A stretch of DNA of 64,000 nucleotides, taken from Aporrectodea caliginosa. Lineage: Eukaryota; Annelida; Clitellata; Crassiclitellata; Lumbricidae. A program made the position numbers and the translations under genes. The DNA is taken from NCBI GenBank assembly GCA_020284085.1, contig JACEVL010000098.1:896885-960884 (forward strand). Direction: 5' to 3'. Shown here piece after piece: positions 1 to 9,962 of the stretch (within the stretch, counting starts at the first letter, position 1; each line of letters opens with the position of its first letter). The notes under the pieces are model-generated. The model ran no database searches. It was not told the origin of the DNA and worked only from the letters and a program-made list of their open reading frames with translations.

Positions 1-12
1 TCTGTCTCTGTG

Positions 13-60
<48 letters not shown>

Positions 61-88
61 ACTCACTCACTCACTCACTCACTCACTT
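1..88. repeat. (TC)n / (CACT)n microsatellite
   Basis: A pure TC dinucleotide run is followed by a CACT tetranucleotide run. Open frames over and beside it are low-complexity artefacts. Confidence 0.95.
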
Positions 89-169
89 GTTTCCACTCTC
101 TTTCTCTATTTTTGACTCCGTCTCTCTGCCTCTCTGTCCATCATTGTGAATTTATTTCTGTGTATTAAT

Positions 170-560
170 GAATGAATGCATGTATGCCTGTGTCTCGACG
201 AACCTCTCTGTCTGTGTTCCTGTGTCTCATCGATGTGTCCTCTGGCTCCGTGTCTTTGTACGTGTCCCCACCTCCGTCTCTGTATGTTTGGCTCAGTATT
301 TCTCGCTCCATATTTTGTATGTGTGTGTGTGTGTCTGTCTCTCCCTGGATCGGTCTTTGTCTCTGTGTCTGTCTCCTCCCACGTCACTTACTGTCTCCAT
401 GTCGAAACTCGTCGTTCTAATAAGCAACTTACATATGCCGAGGACAAGAAACAGTGGCGACAGAACAGTCAAAGGACAGACACATTTCTTCCTATGCCCT
501 GTTGTTCATACATTTCAGCGACATCTTCCGTTCAAACTTTAACAGTGTTTTACGAAGCCG
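170..560 (+). repeat. TC/TG-rich diverged repeat, copy 1
   Basis: The stretch is rich in TCTGTGTC-type words and ends in a non-simple part that includes GAGGACAAGAAACAGTGGCGA. It aligns by eye with 10850-11200, which has the same order of words and a matching tail (GAGGTCGAGAAACAGTGACG). It is therefore a dispersed repeat and not just a microsatellite. No coding function is evident. Confidence 0.6.
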
Positions 561-771
561 CAGCGATGACTAATTTTGCGAATATGTTATAATTTTATAT
601 ATCTCAGAATGTGACCTATTAAAAGGTTTGTAAAGTTAAGTTATTTTATTAAGATCATGGCAGTCGTATAATATATACTGGTGTTTTATGAAGCTGTATC
701 CTAACAAAGATTATTAACGTCACCCTCCTCCTTTCTCAAAGCTTGGGGATGTCCTTGCCGTAGTAAAGATA
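561..771. other. unit remnant with weak hairpin-2 block
   Basis: This holds a weak copy of the CCTCCTCCTTTCTC block (about 700-770) that marks the second hairpin family elsewhere in the window. I see no gene here. Confidence 0.4.
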
Positions 772-1340
772 TCCAATTCGTATCTAAAGATTTATATAGC
801 GCCTCTCTCAGAATAACTATTCAGAGGCGCGCTCTCAGCACGAAACCCCAGGGGGAAAAGAAAAGTCTTTAAGGAACGAGAGACCAAAGAAGAAAACCAG
901 TCATTAGTTTAACCCTTAATGAGGGGGAAGGTCATTCCAAGTAGATGGACCAACCACAGCAAATGCCCGGCGTTGAGCCAAGGCAGTCTTAGTCCTAGGA
1001 AAAGATCTAGCCAATCAGCAGAGCGCAAGGAACGAGGTGAGGTCGCAGATAACGGCGGTTTCGCATATAGTCAGAAAGATACTTTGGGGCACTGCTCAGC
1101 TGAGCCTTGGAAATTAGAAAGAGGATCTTATAATGGATGCGAGCAGTAATAGCCATGGCAGTGCAAGATATCAAGCATATGAATTATGTAGAGATATTAT
1201 GTGAAAAGCGAGGGAGTCGGGCAATGAGCCTAGCTGAAGCATTTAAGACCGATTGAAGGGAGGAAAGACGCTGTTTCGGGAGGCCCATAAGAAGTGAGTT
1301 GCAGTAGTCGATTCTGGAACAGATAAACGCATGTACTATG
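772..1340 (-). pseudogene. CR1/L2-type LINE 3' end fragment
   Basis: Read on the minus strand, the region from about 1335 down to 900 translates with breaks into a CR1/L2 reverse-transcriptase C-terminus, including ICSRIDYCNSLLMGLP, then SAPKYLSDYM and a VVGPSTWNDLPP motif. It ends with the GAGGCGC ... GGCGCTATATAAA type of 3' tail, which recurs at 5898 and in the SINEs at 9719 and 12236. Several stops and frameshifts are present, so it is a dead 5'-truncated copy. The family call rests on motif recognition only. Confidence 0.7.
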
Positions 1341-1341
1341 G

Positions 1342-1900
1342 TCATTTTCCCTTCCATTCTCCCCTCGATGATGTCTCATCAGTAGAGAGTCTCCCCTCAT
1401 GACGTGTCCCATCCATTTCCTTTGACGTTCTGTGATTGTCTTTATCACTGATCTTTCTTCTACCATATTTAATATTTCCCCGTTTGTCTGGTGCTCCTTC
1501 CAACTTACTCTCTCCATTCTACGCCATATCCACATTTCAAAAGCTTCTAGTCTTTTTAGGTCCTCTTCCGCATTGTCCACGTTTCACATCCATACAGGAC
1601 CACACTCCATACCAATGTCTTAACCATTCGCATCTTTAGAGTTGTATTGAGTTTCCCTCGCAGGAGTTCTTTTCTCTTGCAGAATGCGTCTTTTCCCATG
1701 CTTATTCTTTTTATTTCCGTATGGCACTTTGCATCTTGTGTGATCACACTTCCCAGGTAGCAGAATTTATTGACCTGTTCTAAATCCTCTCCATTTATGG
1801 CAATTTTAACTGTTGATTCTTCAATCCTGCTTATTTTCATAACCTTTGCCTTGTCGGTATTTATTTTCATTTCGTATTCCGTTGAGACCGTGTTCAGACA
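1342..1900 (-). pseudogene. RTE-like LINE reverse transcriptase C-terminus, broken
   Basis: Minus-strand frames read YLGSVITQDAKCHTEIKR, KTLVWSVVLYGCETWTMR and then FEMWIWRRMERVSWKEH and QRKWMGHVMRGDSLL. These are typical of the post-RT C-terminal region of an endonuclease/reverse-transcriptase LINE. At least one frameshift, near 1560, splits the frame. The same family occurs at 39087-39680. The fragment starts abruptly next to the CR1 fragment at about 1341 and stops near 1900, where unit sequence resumes. Confidence 0.75.
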
Positions 1901-1981
1901 AAACAGAAGTTCGGAGATTTCTCGAGCAGAGAACCTGTTTAAGTATTGTATAAACAAATTATGGTCGTTACGGAGAATGAT

Positions 1982-2021
1982 ATTTATATTGGCAAATTTA
2001 AAACTTTTAAAAGGTGTTTAG
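1982..2021 (-). promoter_or_regulatory. PSE/TATA-like module, leftward
   Basis: The minus strand reads AAACACCTTTTAAAAG, with an AATATAAATA box whose TATA begins 28 bp after the CACC (CACC begins at 2016). This is the first leftward copy of the window-wide module. Promoter function is inferred from the arrangement and is not shown. Confidence 0.4.
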
Positions 2022-2740
2022 TCTGAATCAATTGTTAATTTAAGATCTATGCAGTTTTCAACGACATCTTGCGACCGACCATACCCGAACACTGCACAGA
2101 AGATTATATACCCTAAATAAATTGTAAATTTCGGTTAGCAATAGTTCATAGACATCTTTATGGATCAAAGGCCGATTACTCCAATGGGAAGAATTTTCTG
2201 TCAACAATTTTCACCGTAGCATACGTGGTAAATAATCCGATCAGAATAGGGAAATGGTTAGTTGCTGTTTAATAACGCTGTGCCAAAAAACTGATTATTG
2301 TCGCCCTCCTCCTCTCTCCAAGCTTAGGACTAGCACCACCAGGGTACGGATTGTGTCGTTGTTAGTACAGTGATGGCAATTTCTGCTTAATGACACCATA
2401 TCAAAACAGTGACGATTAGCGTCGCCTGAGTACGGGAAAGTGTGTTTTAAGTTGTTTGTACACGGAATACGGGTCATAAGTAAAGTCTTAAGTTAGAAAA
2501 TCTTGTTCGAAGTGTAAGCAGTATTTTCATGTGTACTTTGCACAATAATGAGACTCAAATGTGTTAGCTAATTCTATTATTTAAAGTCGTTGAACCAGAG
2601 AATATGAAAGTCTACATTAATGTGTTGAAAGGTAAAGTAATTTCTAAGTCATCGGTTTAAGTCGTCGCAAGATGTAGTTAAAAACTGGAAGCTTATGCAT
2701 ACAATATTATAAATGGTTGGCTCCACGGTGCAGCACTGTT
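2022..2740. other. unit sequence without genes
   Basis: This holds decayed hairpin-1 sequence (2040-2065, 2150-2230), a hairpin-2 block (2268-2350) and a GTCGCAAGATGTAGTTAAA remnant near 2665. No convincing coding sequence is present. Confidence 0.5.
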
Positions 2741-2744
2741 GATT

Positions 2745-2786
2745 TTAAACACCTCTTTTTAATGCTTTACCGTTTCTATATAAAAA
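2745..2786 (+). promoter_or_regulatory. PSE/TATA-like module (best-described type)
   Basis: The sequence reads TTTAAACACCTCTTTTT, then a non-conserved spacer, then TATATAAAAA beginning exactly 27 bp after the first C of CACC. Vertebrate PSEs share the CACC...AAAG look and sit upstream of a TATA box in U6/7SK genes, although the human U6 gap is longer. Across this window the spacer between motif and TATA differs from copy to copy while the distance is kept. That argues for a functional two-part site, but a transposon terminal repeat remains an alternative. Confidence 0.5.
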
Positions 2787-2971
2787 GCGCAACACTATCC
2801 GCAATTGTTACCATCTCGTCTCTCCTATTTTTCTTAGACATGATCGATTATTATTTTGAACTACGAATTTTCACGAAATACAAAATATTTACTAAATTTT
2901 ATACATACTATTAATCCTTCAAAGATTCCAGTTCTCAGAAAAATCCTTGCTATATTGAACAAAAGATCATA

Positions 2972-3187
2972 AAACAACGCACTGAGGGGTATTCAAAAGC
3001 CCTCCAAACACTTCTTCTGGGTCATCAATTGCAGTCACTCGCCTGTCCAGAAAACCGTTTTCGCTGGCGAGGAAACAAAGGAACCAGAGGAAGCAGAAAA
3101 ACTAAATCAGTCCTTGTCAACTCCTGATGAAGCTACGTTTGCTACTGCAGAGAAGGCTGGAAACGAAGGAGCAAAGGACTTTTGATT
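2972..3187 (+). other. conserved coding-like block upstream of a module
   Basis: One frame stays open for about 70 codons and contains QKPSKHFFWVINCS, TVFAGEETKEPEEAEK and SLSTPDEATFATAEKAG. Related blocks lie directly upstream of other modules (13140-13345, 15640-15780, 20340-20520, 21650-21830, 25160-25350, 44525-44725, 57998-58143). They keep much of the same peptide reading, some with stops. It may be a decayed exon or simply conserved repeat DNA. I recognise no family. Confidence 0.35.
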
Positions 3188-3227
3188 TTAAACACCTTTT
3201 TAAAAGCTACTGATATCTGTATATAAA
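3188..3227 (+). promoter_or_regulatory. PSE/TATA-like module
   Basis: TTTTAAACACCTTTTTAAAAG is followed by TATATAAA 27 bp after the CACC (3193 to 3220). It lies immediately downstream of the coding-like block. Confidence 0.5.
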
Positions 3228-3299
3228 TGACGCGGCATTAATCCGTGATAACGAATACTTTTATGGGCAGTTAAGTTTTACTTTTGAATGTAATAACGT

Positions 3300-4320
3300 C
3301 ACCAGGACCTCACCAAATCTAATCTAATGTAATCCAATGCTATTTAACCCTTTGGAGGTGAGGTGAAGCATTGTAACGTTTTAGGTGAGGTGGGGTCTGA
3401 CATACCCCAATACATATAATTACTTGCAAGTCGTAATATCAACTATAATATAAATTGTGAGCTAAACTACAGTTATGTAACCAATTGTCGGCTAAACTGG
3501 TGATTTTCAGGAACAAATAACAGTTTTCAATCATAATTGATATGGCCAGCGTGGTGGCGCTCAAAATCAAGCGGCCCTTTGCAATGGCATCTTCGTGGCC
3601 CTCAAAACATGTAACATTTTGGGAAAACGTGACAATGTAGTGACGTAATACCCGTAATAATTGATCAATTTTGCATCGATGCAACACTATATGCAGTAAT
3701 ATCTTATAATCGCACATTTTTTCGGCACTGTGCCGTTACTTTTTTAAATTCCTTAAAATCAATATGTATACGAAAAATTAAAATTTCACTTTAACATGCA
3801 AGAGAAAAAAAATGGCACCCAAAAGTACCTGAAAGTGTCCTAGAGTGTCCGTATTTCACATTCACTAAGGTAGACAAAAATAATCCAAGCTGGTTCTACG
3901 TTTTCCGTAGAAAAAGCAGCGTAGAATAGCTATAGGGTTTGTCACCCCACCTCACCTCCAAAGGGTTAATATAGTATAATGTAACGTAATGTAATATAAC
4001 CTTATCTAATCCAATCCAATCTACTCTGATCTATTCCAAACTGATCAAATCTAACCCAATCCATTGAATTGCATAGCGTCATTATCATAAAATCCCAAAC
4101 ATCAGTCGATGATCGCTACAAGTGAAATCAGAATGAAAGGAATCACCTTTCAAAAGCGAGGTCGAAATCACGAACTGTTTGATTGTTACCAGAATATTAC
4201 CATATCTATTACCATATCAGTACTATCGCTAATGATTAAATTCGCTGAAAATACTGGAGGCTCCTTCATAATAGTAATGGAGACCCACCGTTACCACAAT
4301 GGTTAGCGTAGTGACCCACT
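3300..4320. other. unit sequence; AATCTAATCTAATGTAATCC-type low-complexity DNA
   Basis: Repeated TAATC/TAATG words occur at 3310-3345 and 3965-4060, around a roughly 600-bp stretch flanked by GAGGTGAGGTG (3357) and its inverted counterpart CACCTCACCTCC (3946). The pair CCCTTTGGAGGTGAGGTG and CACCTCACCTCCAAAGGG forms an approximately 20-bp inverted repeat enclosing 3350-3965. It may be an old fold-back insertion. No gene is seen. Confidence 0.45.
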
Positions 4321-4324
4321 GACT

Positions 4325-4370
4325 TTAAACACCTCCTTCAAGGTAGTCTTAGTATTTACATGTATATAGA
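4325..4370 (+). promoter_or_regulatory. PSE/TATA-like module, degenerate
   Basis: TTTAAACACCTCCTTCAAGG is followed by TATTTACA near the expected place and TATATAGA 33 bp downstream. The spacing is off, so this copy is probably decayed. Confidence 0.3.
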
Positions 4371-4959
4371 TCTAGCAATTACGCGGCGTTACAAGCAAGT
4401 AATATCTTTTCGCTCGATCTGCAATATTGTCAGCATCAATTTAGAAGCGAGAAAATTATGATAATTTTCAACCCACCATTAAACCGATAACCCGTAGCAA
4501 TACTTCCATCCTGCGCAGCTCAGAAAACTCATCACTATCATGTCATCCTGCTCAGCCGGGATATCCTCCAACATCACCGTTGTCCGTCCCCCAGTAACTA
4601 CCTGTCTCACTTTCTCTGATCCATATTCCATACTTCATCTCAAACATGGAACCATCTCCCTCGTGAATTTCGATAATTCCCCGAAGCAATCTTTCGAACA
4701 AATGGCAGATATTAACAAACATTTGAAGATGCTAAGATCAAATGCTCCGAGTGAAAGCATTTTAACGATGATCAAATGGATATCTACTCTTCACACACCG
4801 GAATCGATTTTTAACAAGTGTAGACTGTAGGCAATGTAGGGGCTTATGCTTTGTTGAGTGAAGTAATTGCAATATCATCATGATGGCTAGTGATTAATAT
4901 GTACACGAGAGGTTGCTACAGGCGCCATTGTTTTTACCAGAATGCTCTTCAAAAACTGT
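4371..4959 (+). other. unit body with CR1-like C-terminus remnant
   Basis: Around 4500-4700 the DNA resembles 15360-15600 and 41280-41480. It carries the decayed CATATACCATACTG...GGAACGATCTCCCTC stretch that elsewhere reads as a CR1-type LWNDLPPEFR motif. No intact frame is present. Confidence 0.4.
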
Positions 4960-4964
4960 TGAAT

Positions 4965-5103
4965 TTTAACACCTCTTTTAAAGAGTTTTGTATTGCTATA
5001 TAAAACTGCACCACACTACTTAGCTAATCACCGAGCCGAAATTGTGTACTAGAAATATATCGCACCCGAGAGAATCATTTTAGAGGTGTTTAAAGATTGC
5101 ATA
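4965..5103. promoter_or_regulatory. convergent pair of PSE/TATA-like modules
   Basis: The rightward module has CACC at 4970 and TATATAAA at 4997, a 27-bp distance. The leftward module has CACC beginning at 5098 and ATATATT about 29 bp on. The two TATA boxes face each other with only about 50 bp between them. Related but decayed short pairs occur at 19787-19912 and 42160-42275. It could be read either as a very small two-promoter locus or as a short inverted-repeat element. Confidence 0.45.
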
Positions 5104-5194
5104 GAAAGCCATCAGTTCAATTACAATCTTATGGCAACAAAGGCCGTTGATATCGGGAGCAAACAATTTCGATTGATGCCCAAACTTTCGGTTT

Positions 5195-5280
5195 GTTGAG
5201 GTCCAACCTCCGGTCGGGGAACACCCAGTCTAGGGGACGATCCGGTTTAAGTTAAGTGAACACCCGGTCTATGAGATCGA
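5195..5280 (+). repeat. CCGGTC(T)GGGGAAC word array
   Basis: Words like CCGGTCGGGGAACACC, CCAGTCTAGGGGA and CCGGTCTATGAG recur every 25-40 bp. The same array occurs at 16600-16715, and fragments lie near 20040 and 42420. Confidence 0.5.
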
Positions 5281-5684
5281 TAAATACACGTAGGAATTTA
5301 TTTCCAATATCTTTGCCTAAACTCCAACAACCTAGCGATAATATCATCTTACGTTGGTCCGAAATCTGTTCATCACCAAATCATCCCACTCAGACCCAGA
5401 TATCCTCCAACATCACACTTGTCCAACTCCAGGAACTACTCGTCTCATGTCCACCTGAATACTCTGATCCTCTACCCATCCAATCGTTCAAACTAATGTC
5501 AGATATAAGTACTTAATATCATGAGACTGATATCAATTGAACTGAGTAAACATTTGAGTGCAAGGCATCCACTGAGTTAGCGACTTTCTATGTCTGACAC
5601 GACCGTTGCGAGCCACTCAACTTTATCTCTTGTAACAACAAAAGTTTACAAAATCATTCTTGAAGATGAATTTCGTTGTTGTTT
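5281..5684 (+). other. unit body, no gene
   Basis: This is a CR1-C-terminus-like remnant related to 15360-15600, followed by the CGAGCCACTCAACTTTATCTC block shared with 18020 and 19040. No open gene is seen. Confidence 0.4.
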
Positions 5685-5755
5685 AATGACGCTATGTCGT
5701 GACAATAATGAATAGCGTCGCCCTCCTCATTCTCCATTACGGATATTTGCGGAGT
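5685..5755 (+). repeat. hairpin-2 block
   Basis: The sequence contains GACGCTAT ... ATAGCGTC, a perfect 8-bp stem, followed by GCCCTCCTC. It is a member of the second hairpin family. Confidence 0.55.
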
Positions 5756-5897
5756 TGAATTTTATTATACACTTTAGTTTATTGATAAAATGAAAGCATT
5801 TTGAAGATGTCCAAATGGACGTTTAGACTTCACACATCGGGATTCGATTTTTAACAAAATGTCGACTGTCAGGGTTTACGCCTTGTAAGGTGAAATA

Positions 5898-6300
5898 TAA
5901 TTGTATTGTATTTAAAGATTTATAAAGCGCATCTCACAGTGCACACCAATCAGAGGCGCTCCCAGTGCGAAAGTCCTCGAGAATAAAGACAAGTTTTGAG
6001 GTAGCGAAAAGATGTAGCAGGACCACCACATAGTACGGTGGTGCGAACAAAGGGGAAGTTGATTCCATAGCGAAGGGCCAATGCAGGCAAAGGCACGGGA
6101 CTGGGCTATGGCTGTTCTCACACCAGGAACAAAGAGGTCAAGACGATCCGGGCGAAGGAAGCAGCCGAGGTAGACCGATGTATTGAGTCACAGAGGTATT
6201 TCGGGGCAAGACCTAGGTAGGATCGGCAAATGAGGACAAGTACCTTTAACTGGATGCGTGCAGTGAAAGTAGCTGCGAAATCAGCCTGAATAAAATTAAT
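5898..6300 (-). pseudogene. CR1/L2-type LINE 3' end fragment
   Basis: The minus strand reads RTAIAQSRAFACIGPSLWNQ, a standard CR1/L2 C-terminal motif, and ends in a GGCGCT...ATAAATCTTTAAATACAATACA tail at the left edge. It is 5'-truncated and broken. It shares its tail type with 772-1340. Confidence 0.7.
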
Positions 6301-6355
6301 GAGTGGAATCAGAAGGTGCCATTGTTATAAGAATGCTCGAAATACACCTTTGAAT

Positions 6356-6394
6356 TTGAACACCTCGTTTACAAAGTTTCCATTGCAATATAAC
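6356..6394 (+). promoter_or_regulatory. PSE/TATA-like module
   Basis: TTTGAACACCTCGTTTACAAAG is followed by an AATATAAC box 27 bp after the CACC (6361 to 6388). The TATA is weakened in its first base. Confidence 0.4.
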
Positions 6395-6437
6395 GATGAT
6401 TCCTTACCAAAAAACGATTTTATTTAGTTGTTGGTTG

Positions 6438-6541
6438 CTGATTTACGACACTGTGTCATAACAAAGATGATTAGTGTCTCCTCCTTTCTCCAGTCTTGGG
6501 ACTGGCACTACCACATGTAGGGTAATGGCGGGGATTTCATT
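6438..6541 (+). repeat. hairpin-2 block with covarying stem
   Basis: GACACT ... AGTGTC pairs perfectly, while sister copies have GACGCT ... AGCGTC. Both arms changed together. Downstream is the conserved CTTGGGACTGGCACTA segment. Confidence 0.55.
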
Positions 6542-6565
6542 CAGTTTTCTGGTGGCGCTTTAGAT

Positions 6566-7536
6566 ACACCGTGAGGCATAAAAAAGGAAGCCCCTACAAA
6601 ATCGTTATTATTTTTAACAATATTCAAACAATCTCAATGAAATTCATGAAATTTATAGCCAAATAGCAGGCAATGTAAAACAATTTACAATTTTTACTCA
6701 AACTGTCCGCCTTCAGCTTCTACCATGCGCGAAGTCGCTTGCGCCATTCACGCACCGCCGAGTCAATAATTCGTTGGTCAAGATCGTTCCAAGCTTGCAT
6801 GATTCGCTTACGAAGATCTTTAACATCACGGACCTTTGCTTTGTACACCATTTCCTGCATGCATCCCCATATTTGATAATCTACGGGATTCAGATCTCGG
6901 CTGTTAGGGGGCCATAGTGTTGGAATTATGAAGTCAGGAGTTTCATTCATCAGAAGTGCAACCGTTTCTCGAGCTCTGTGCACTGGAGCACCATCTTGCT
7001 GGAAAATGTAAAATTCAGAGAATTCTCGAATTTCAGGTAGAAGGTCTTCCATGAGTAAAACATCTCTGTAGTATTGGCCGTTGATTTTTAACCCCGGTTC
7101 AACGAAGTGAATTGACGTGCGCCCCAGAGAAGAAACACCGACTGACACCATCAGGGATTTGCTAAACGTCGGACATGTGCGTAAAAGGCGGTCCGCTGCA
7201 ATATATCTCTTTCGAGTTCCATCTGCTACATACAGACGATAATTTTGAGCATTGCTAGGAGAAGCAACTGTGAATAATTTTTTTGTCAGTAAACCAGATG
7301 AAATGCACTAGGCTAGCTGGGTAGCGACTCAACAAAGGCGACTGCGGTGCGTGAATGGTGCAAGCGACTTCGCGCATGCGTAGAAGCTGAAGGCGGACAG
7401 TTTGAGTACAAATTGTAATTTTTTTTACATTGCCTGCTATTTGGCTATAAATTTCATGAATTTCATTAAGATTGTTTGAATATTGTTAAAAATAATAACG
7501 ATTTTGTAGGGGCTTCCTTTTTTATGCCTCACGGTG
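6566..7536 (-). mobile_element. mariner-like (DD37D type) transposon, internally deleted
   Basis: The terminal inverted repeats start CACCGTGAGGCATAAAAAAG at both ends and stay matched for about 190 bp (6566-6756 and about 7345-7536). TA dinucleotides flank the element at 6564-6565 and 7537-7538. The 971-bp copy contains only the rear part of a transposase on the minus strand. It is inserted just beside a unit whose AGAGGTGTTTAA motif lies at 7560. Confidence 0.85.
6720..7310 (-). pseudogene. Tc1/mariner transposase, N-terminus missing and frameshifted
   Basis: Read leftward, the frame begins near 7310 with FIWFTDKK, the first catalytic aspartate region. It then shifts at a run of seven A residues and continues through FTVASPSNAQN, FQQDGAPVHRA (second aspartate) and SRDLNPVDYQIWG (third aspartate). 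The spacing between the second and third aspartates is 37 residues, which is the DD37D pattern. The frame ends within the left terminal repeat. Everything before the first aspartate, including the DNA-binding domain, is absent. The copy is not autonomous. Confidence 0.8.
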
Positions 7537-7556
7537 TATAAATACCGTTTGAGCAA

Positions 7557-7575
7557 ATAGAGGTGTTTAACGAGC
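7557..7575 (-). promoter_or_regulatory. orphan PSE-like motif
   Basis: TTAAACACCTCTATTTG reads on the minus strand. The TATTTATA that follows lies about 22 bp away, at the mariner boundary, so the spacing was probably disturbed by that insertion. Confidence 0.3.
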
Positions 7576-7595
7576 ACAATGAATATTATAATAAT

Positions 7596-7855
<260 letters not shown>

Positions 7856-8117
7856 TGTCTTCTTCGCCTCACGCCTTCGGAACTAGCTGTATGTGGCCAA
7901 ACAATGCCAAGTATAGTTTCTTTGTGAAATGAACTTGAAGCCAACCATTTGTTTTGATTCGGACGAATTGATCAGCGCGTTCCATTAGCATCTAATAATT
8001 ATGCTCTTTCTAAGACGACTTTATATCGTGATGATTGGCGATGCATGGATTAATATAATTTTTGCAATTGCTTAAGCGACATAAACCAATGGACGTGATG
8101 GATTTGATTCTCAGTTT
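7856..8117. other. no recognisable feature
   Basis: This is unit-like AT-rich DNA with no motif that I can assign, except the TCTCAGTTTAACGACAGC start of a hairpin-1 element at its right end. Confidence 0.4.
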
Positions 8118-8131
8118 AACGACAGCTTATG

Positions 8132-8696
8132 CAGTGGCGTAGCAAGGTTTTGCGGGGCCCTTGTGCAGGCTTCGGTGGTGGGCCCCTCCCTCTTGAACCC
8201 TACCTTAGATTTCAAACAACAAAACCCTGGAAAAAAGCGCTAATGCTTACAACATAAATAAGGTCAGATAAGCTTAATCAAATTGGACAGGTCACAAGGG
8301 TCAAGTCTACAATGGTAGTCTAAGAGGAAGAATCATAAACGTTAAAATGTTCACTTCATTTGAACGCTTTCTCTTGGGCAAAATATCCACCACTTTTGAA
8401 GTGTCAAGCGTTTTTGCATGTTCATTTTCTGTTGGCAACATAGCCAGGTCGCTCAGCCGTCTTCTGACATAGTAGGCCTACTTTGTAGATAGTTTTTTCA
8501 TGAGCTTCAGTTTTGAAAATGATCGTTCACATGTTGCTCTTACCGATGTAGCTAACTGGGCTTGGTTTTAGTTGATTTGATTACATTTACATTCTGATAG
8601 GAAAGCCGATCTGACGGTCTGACCGCCGGGGGGCCCTTGTACCGCCGTGGGCCCTTGTGCTTTGCACAACCTGCACAACCCATTGCTACGCCACTG
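8132..8696 (-). mobile_element. hAT transposon, internally deleted
   Basis: Ends are CAGTGGCGTAGCAAGG and its inverse TTGCTACGCCACTG. The 8-bp target duplication AGCTTATG lies at 8124-8131 and 8697-8704. The minus strand, about 8570-8340, translates as CERSFSKLKLMKKLSTK, the conserved C-terminal hAT dimerisation motif, with a stop after it. The element landed inside a hairpin-1 motif, so that motif is now split between 8118-8131 and 8697-8745. Confidence 0.9.
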
Positions 8697-8881
8697 AGCT
8701 TATGGCATCAAAGGCCGTTGCCGTCTACAGACATTATTTTGGCATAATATTATTACAGATTTTAACTTGGATTGGATCCAGGGTTTAACGGCAGCTTATG
8801 ACACAGTTTCACTACATTTCAAAGGCCGTTCACTCCAATGGAAAGAAATTTCTGTGAGCAATTTTCACCGTCGCAAACGTG

Positions 8882-9600
8882 GTAAATAAATAAAGTAAGT
8901 AAGTAAGTAAGTATTTCCTTTATTGAGAAGCACTAGCAAACGCACAGCACTGTACATAGCAAGATTAATACATTCAAACAAATAAACAAAAATTTCTATA
9001 TACAACCATAGAATTGAATGAGAGGCTTTATTGTACAGAGGAAGAAGAGCTAGAGCTATAGTCATAGGGGAAAATGAAGGGTTTAAAATAGCCAGATCTA
9101 GGGAAAACATATCGTTTATTTGTATAGCATCCGGGCAAGGAAGCATTTCTGAGACAGGTTGTCAAACATGGGAAGCTCACGGTTATGGGACCGTGGCCGC
9201 AGGGAGTAGCGCGATTGCTTGATCGGTGGCAACAATTTATGCAGAACATGACAAGGATTGTGCAGAATACAGGCAAAGAGTCTAGTATCCGCATTGCTGC
9301 AGAGAGTCTCAAATGAGGGAGAAGATGGAGGTAAGTACCCCTGGCGTACCAACCTTCGGATAATTCCCTCAAGGGCCTCCCGTTCCTGCACTCTCGCAAA
9401 GCCCCACCACACAGGCGAGCAATACAGCATCATACCAACCGTAGTGGCACGAACTACATCAAATAAACTGTCCCCGAGAGCCCATGCGACCTCAGGATCC
9501 GAAGTGCAAAAAAGAACTGCCTTGCTTTTATGGTAAGACGTTTAATGTGACTGGAGAACCCATATTTCGCTGTAAGCTCAACACCAAGAATATTTTAGGG
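8882..9600 (-). pseudogene. LINE reverse transcriptase C-terminus with (CTTA)n tail
   Basis: The minus strand reads FFALRILRSHGLSG, then MLYCSPVWWGFARVQERE and SLRPRSHNRELPMF, a standard C-terminus of jockey/CR1-like LINE polymerases. The 3' untranslated part ends with CAATAAAGGAAATACTTACTTACTTA at 8882-8925. It is 5'-truncated near 9600 and frameshifted around 9490-9540. A related but diverged fragment (ASSVWWGFATVGEHKR) occurs at 40240-40450, and a short piece of the 3' tail at 46903-46985. Confidence 0.8.
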
Positions 9601-9718
9601 TTTGCACTCTTGCGATGCCTTTTAGAGGAGGGGGGAACATACCGATGGTACCCCGGGGACGCGTGAAAATTATCTCACAGGATTTGCTAAGTTTGCTAAA
9701 TAAGTTTTTGTGCACGGA

Positions 9719-9962
9719 ATGTATTGTATTGTATTGTATTGTATTGTATTTGAACACTTGTTATAGCGCCCCAACCAGATTTCCCATTCAGAGGCGCTCC
9801 CGACTACTGCGCAAACGCTGAATCGGAGTTTCACGCCGAAGCGCATGAGCAATTGCGAGTGAAGGACTTGCCAGGGTCCCTACGCGGCGACTTTGAGGTG
9901 GATTCGAACCCGCAACCCTCCAGCTGCAAGGCACCGAACATACCCTAAACCACCGCGCCCCA
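9719..9962 (-). repeat. tRNA-derived SINE with CR1-type 3' tail
   Basis: Read on the minus strand it starts GGGCGCGGTGGTTTAGGG (A-box-like), has GGGTTCGAATCCACC (B box) and ends GAGCGCCTCTGAATGGG ... GGCGCTATAACAAG. An (ACAAT)n tail lies at its left edge. The head is tRNA-like, and the tail matches the 3' ends of the CR1 fragments at 772 and 5898, so it was probably mobilised by CR1 machinery. Another copy is at 12236-12485. Confidence 0.8.

Noticed and set aside
106..592. Overlapping Cys/Ser-rich frames at the left edge
   Set aside because: They arise from TCTG/TCTC-rich low-complexity DNA. The copy at 10850-11070 does not keep the same frame.
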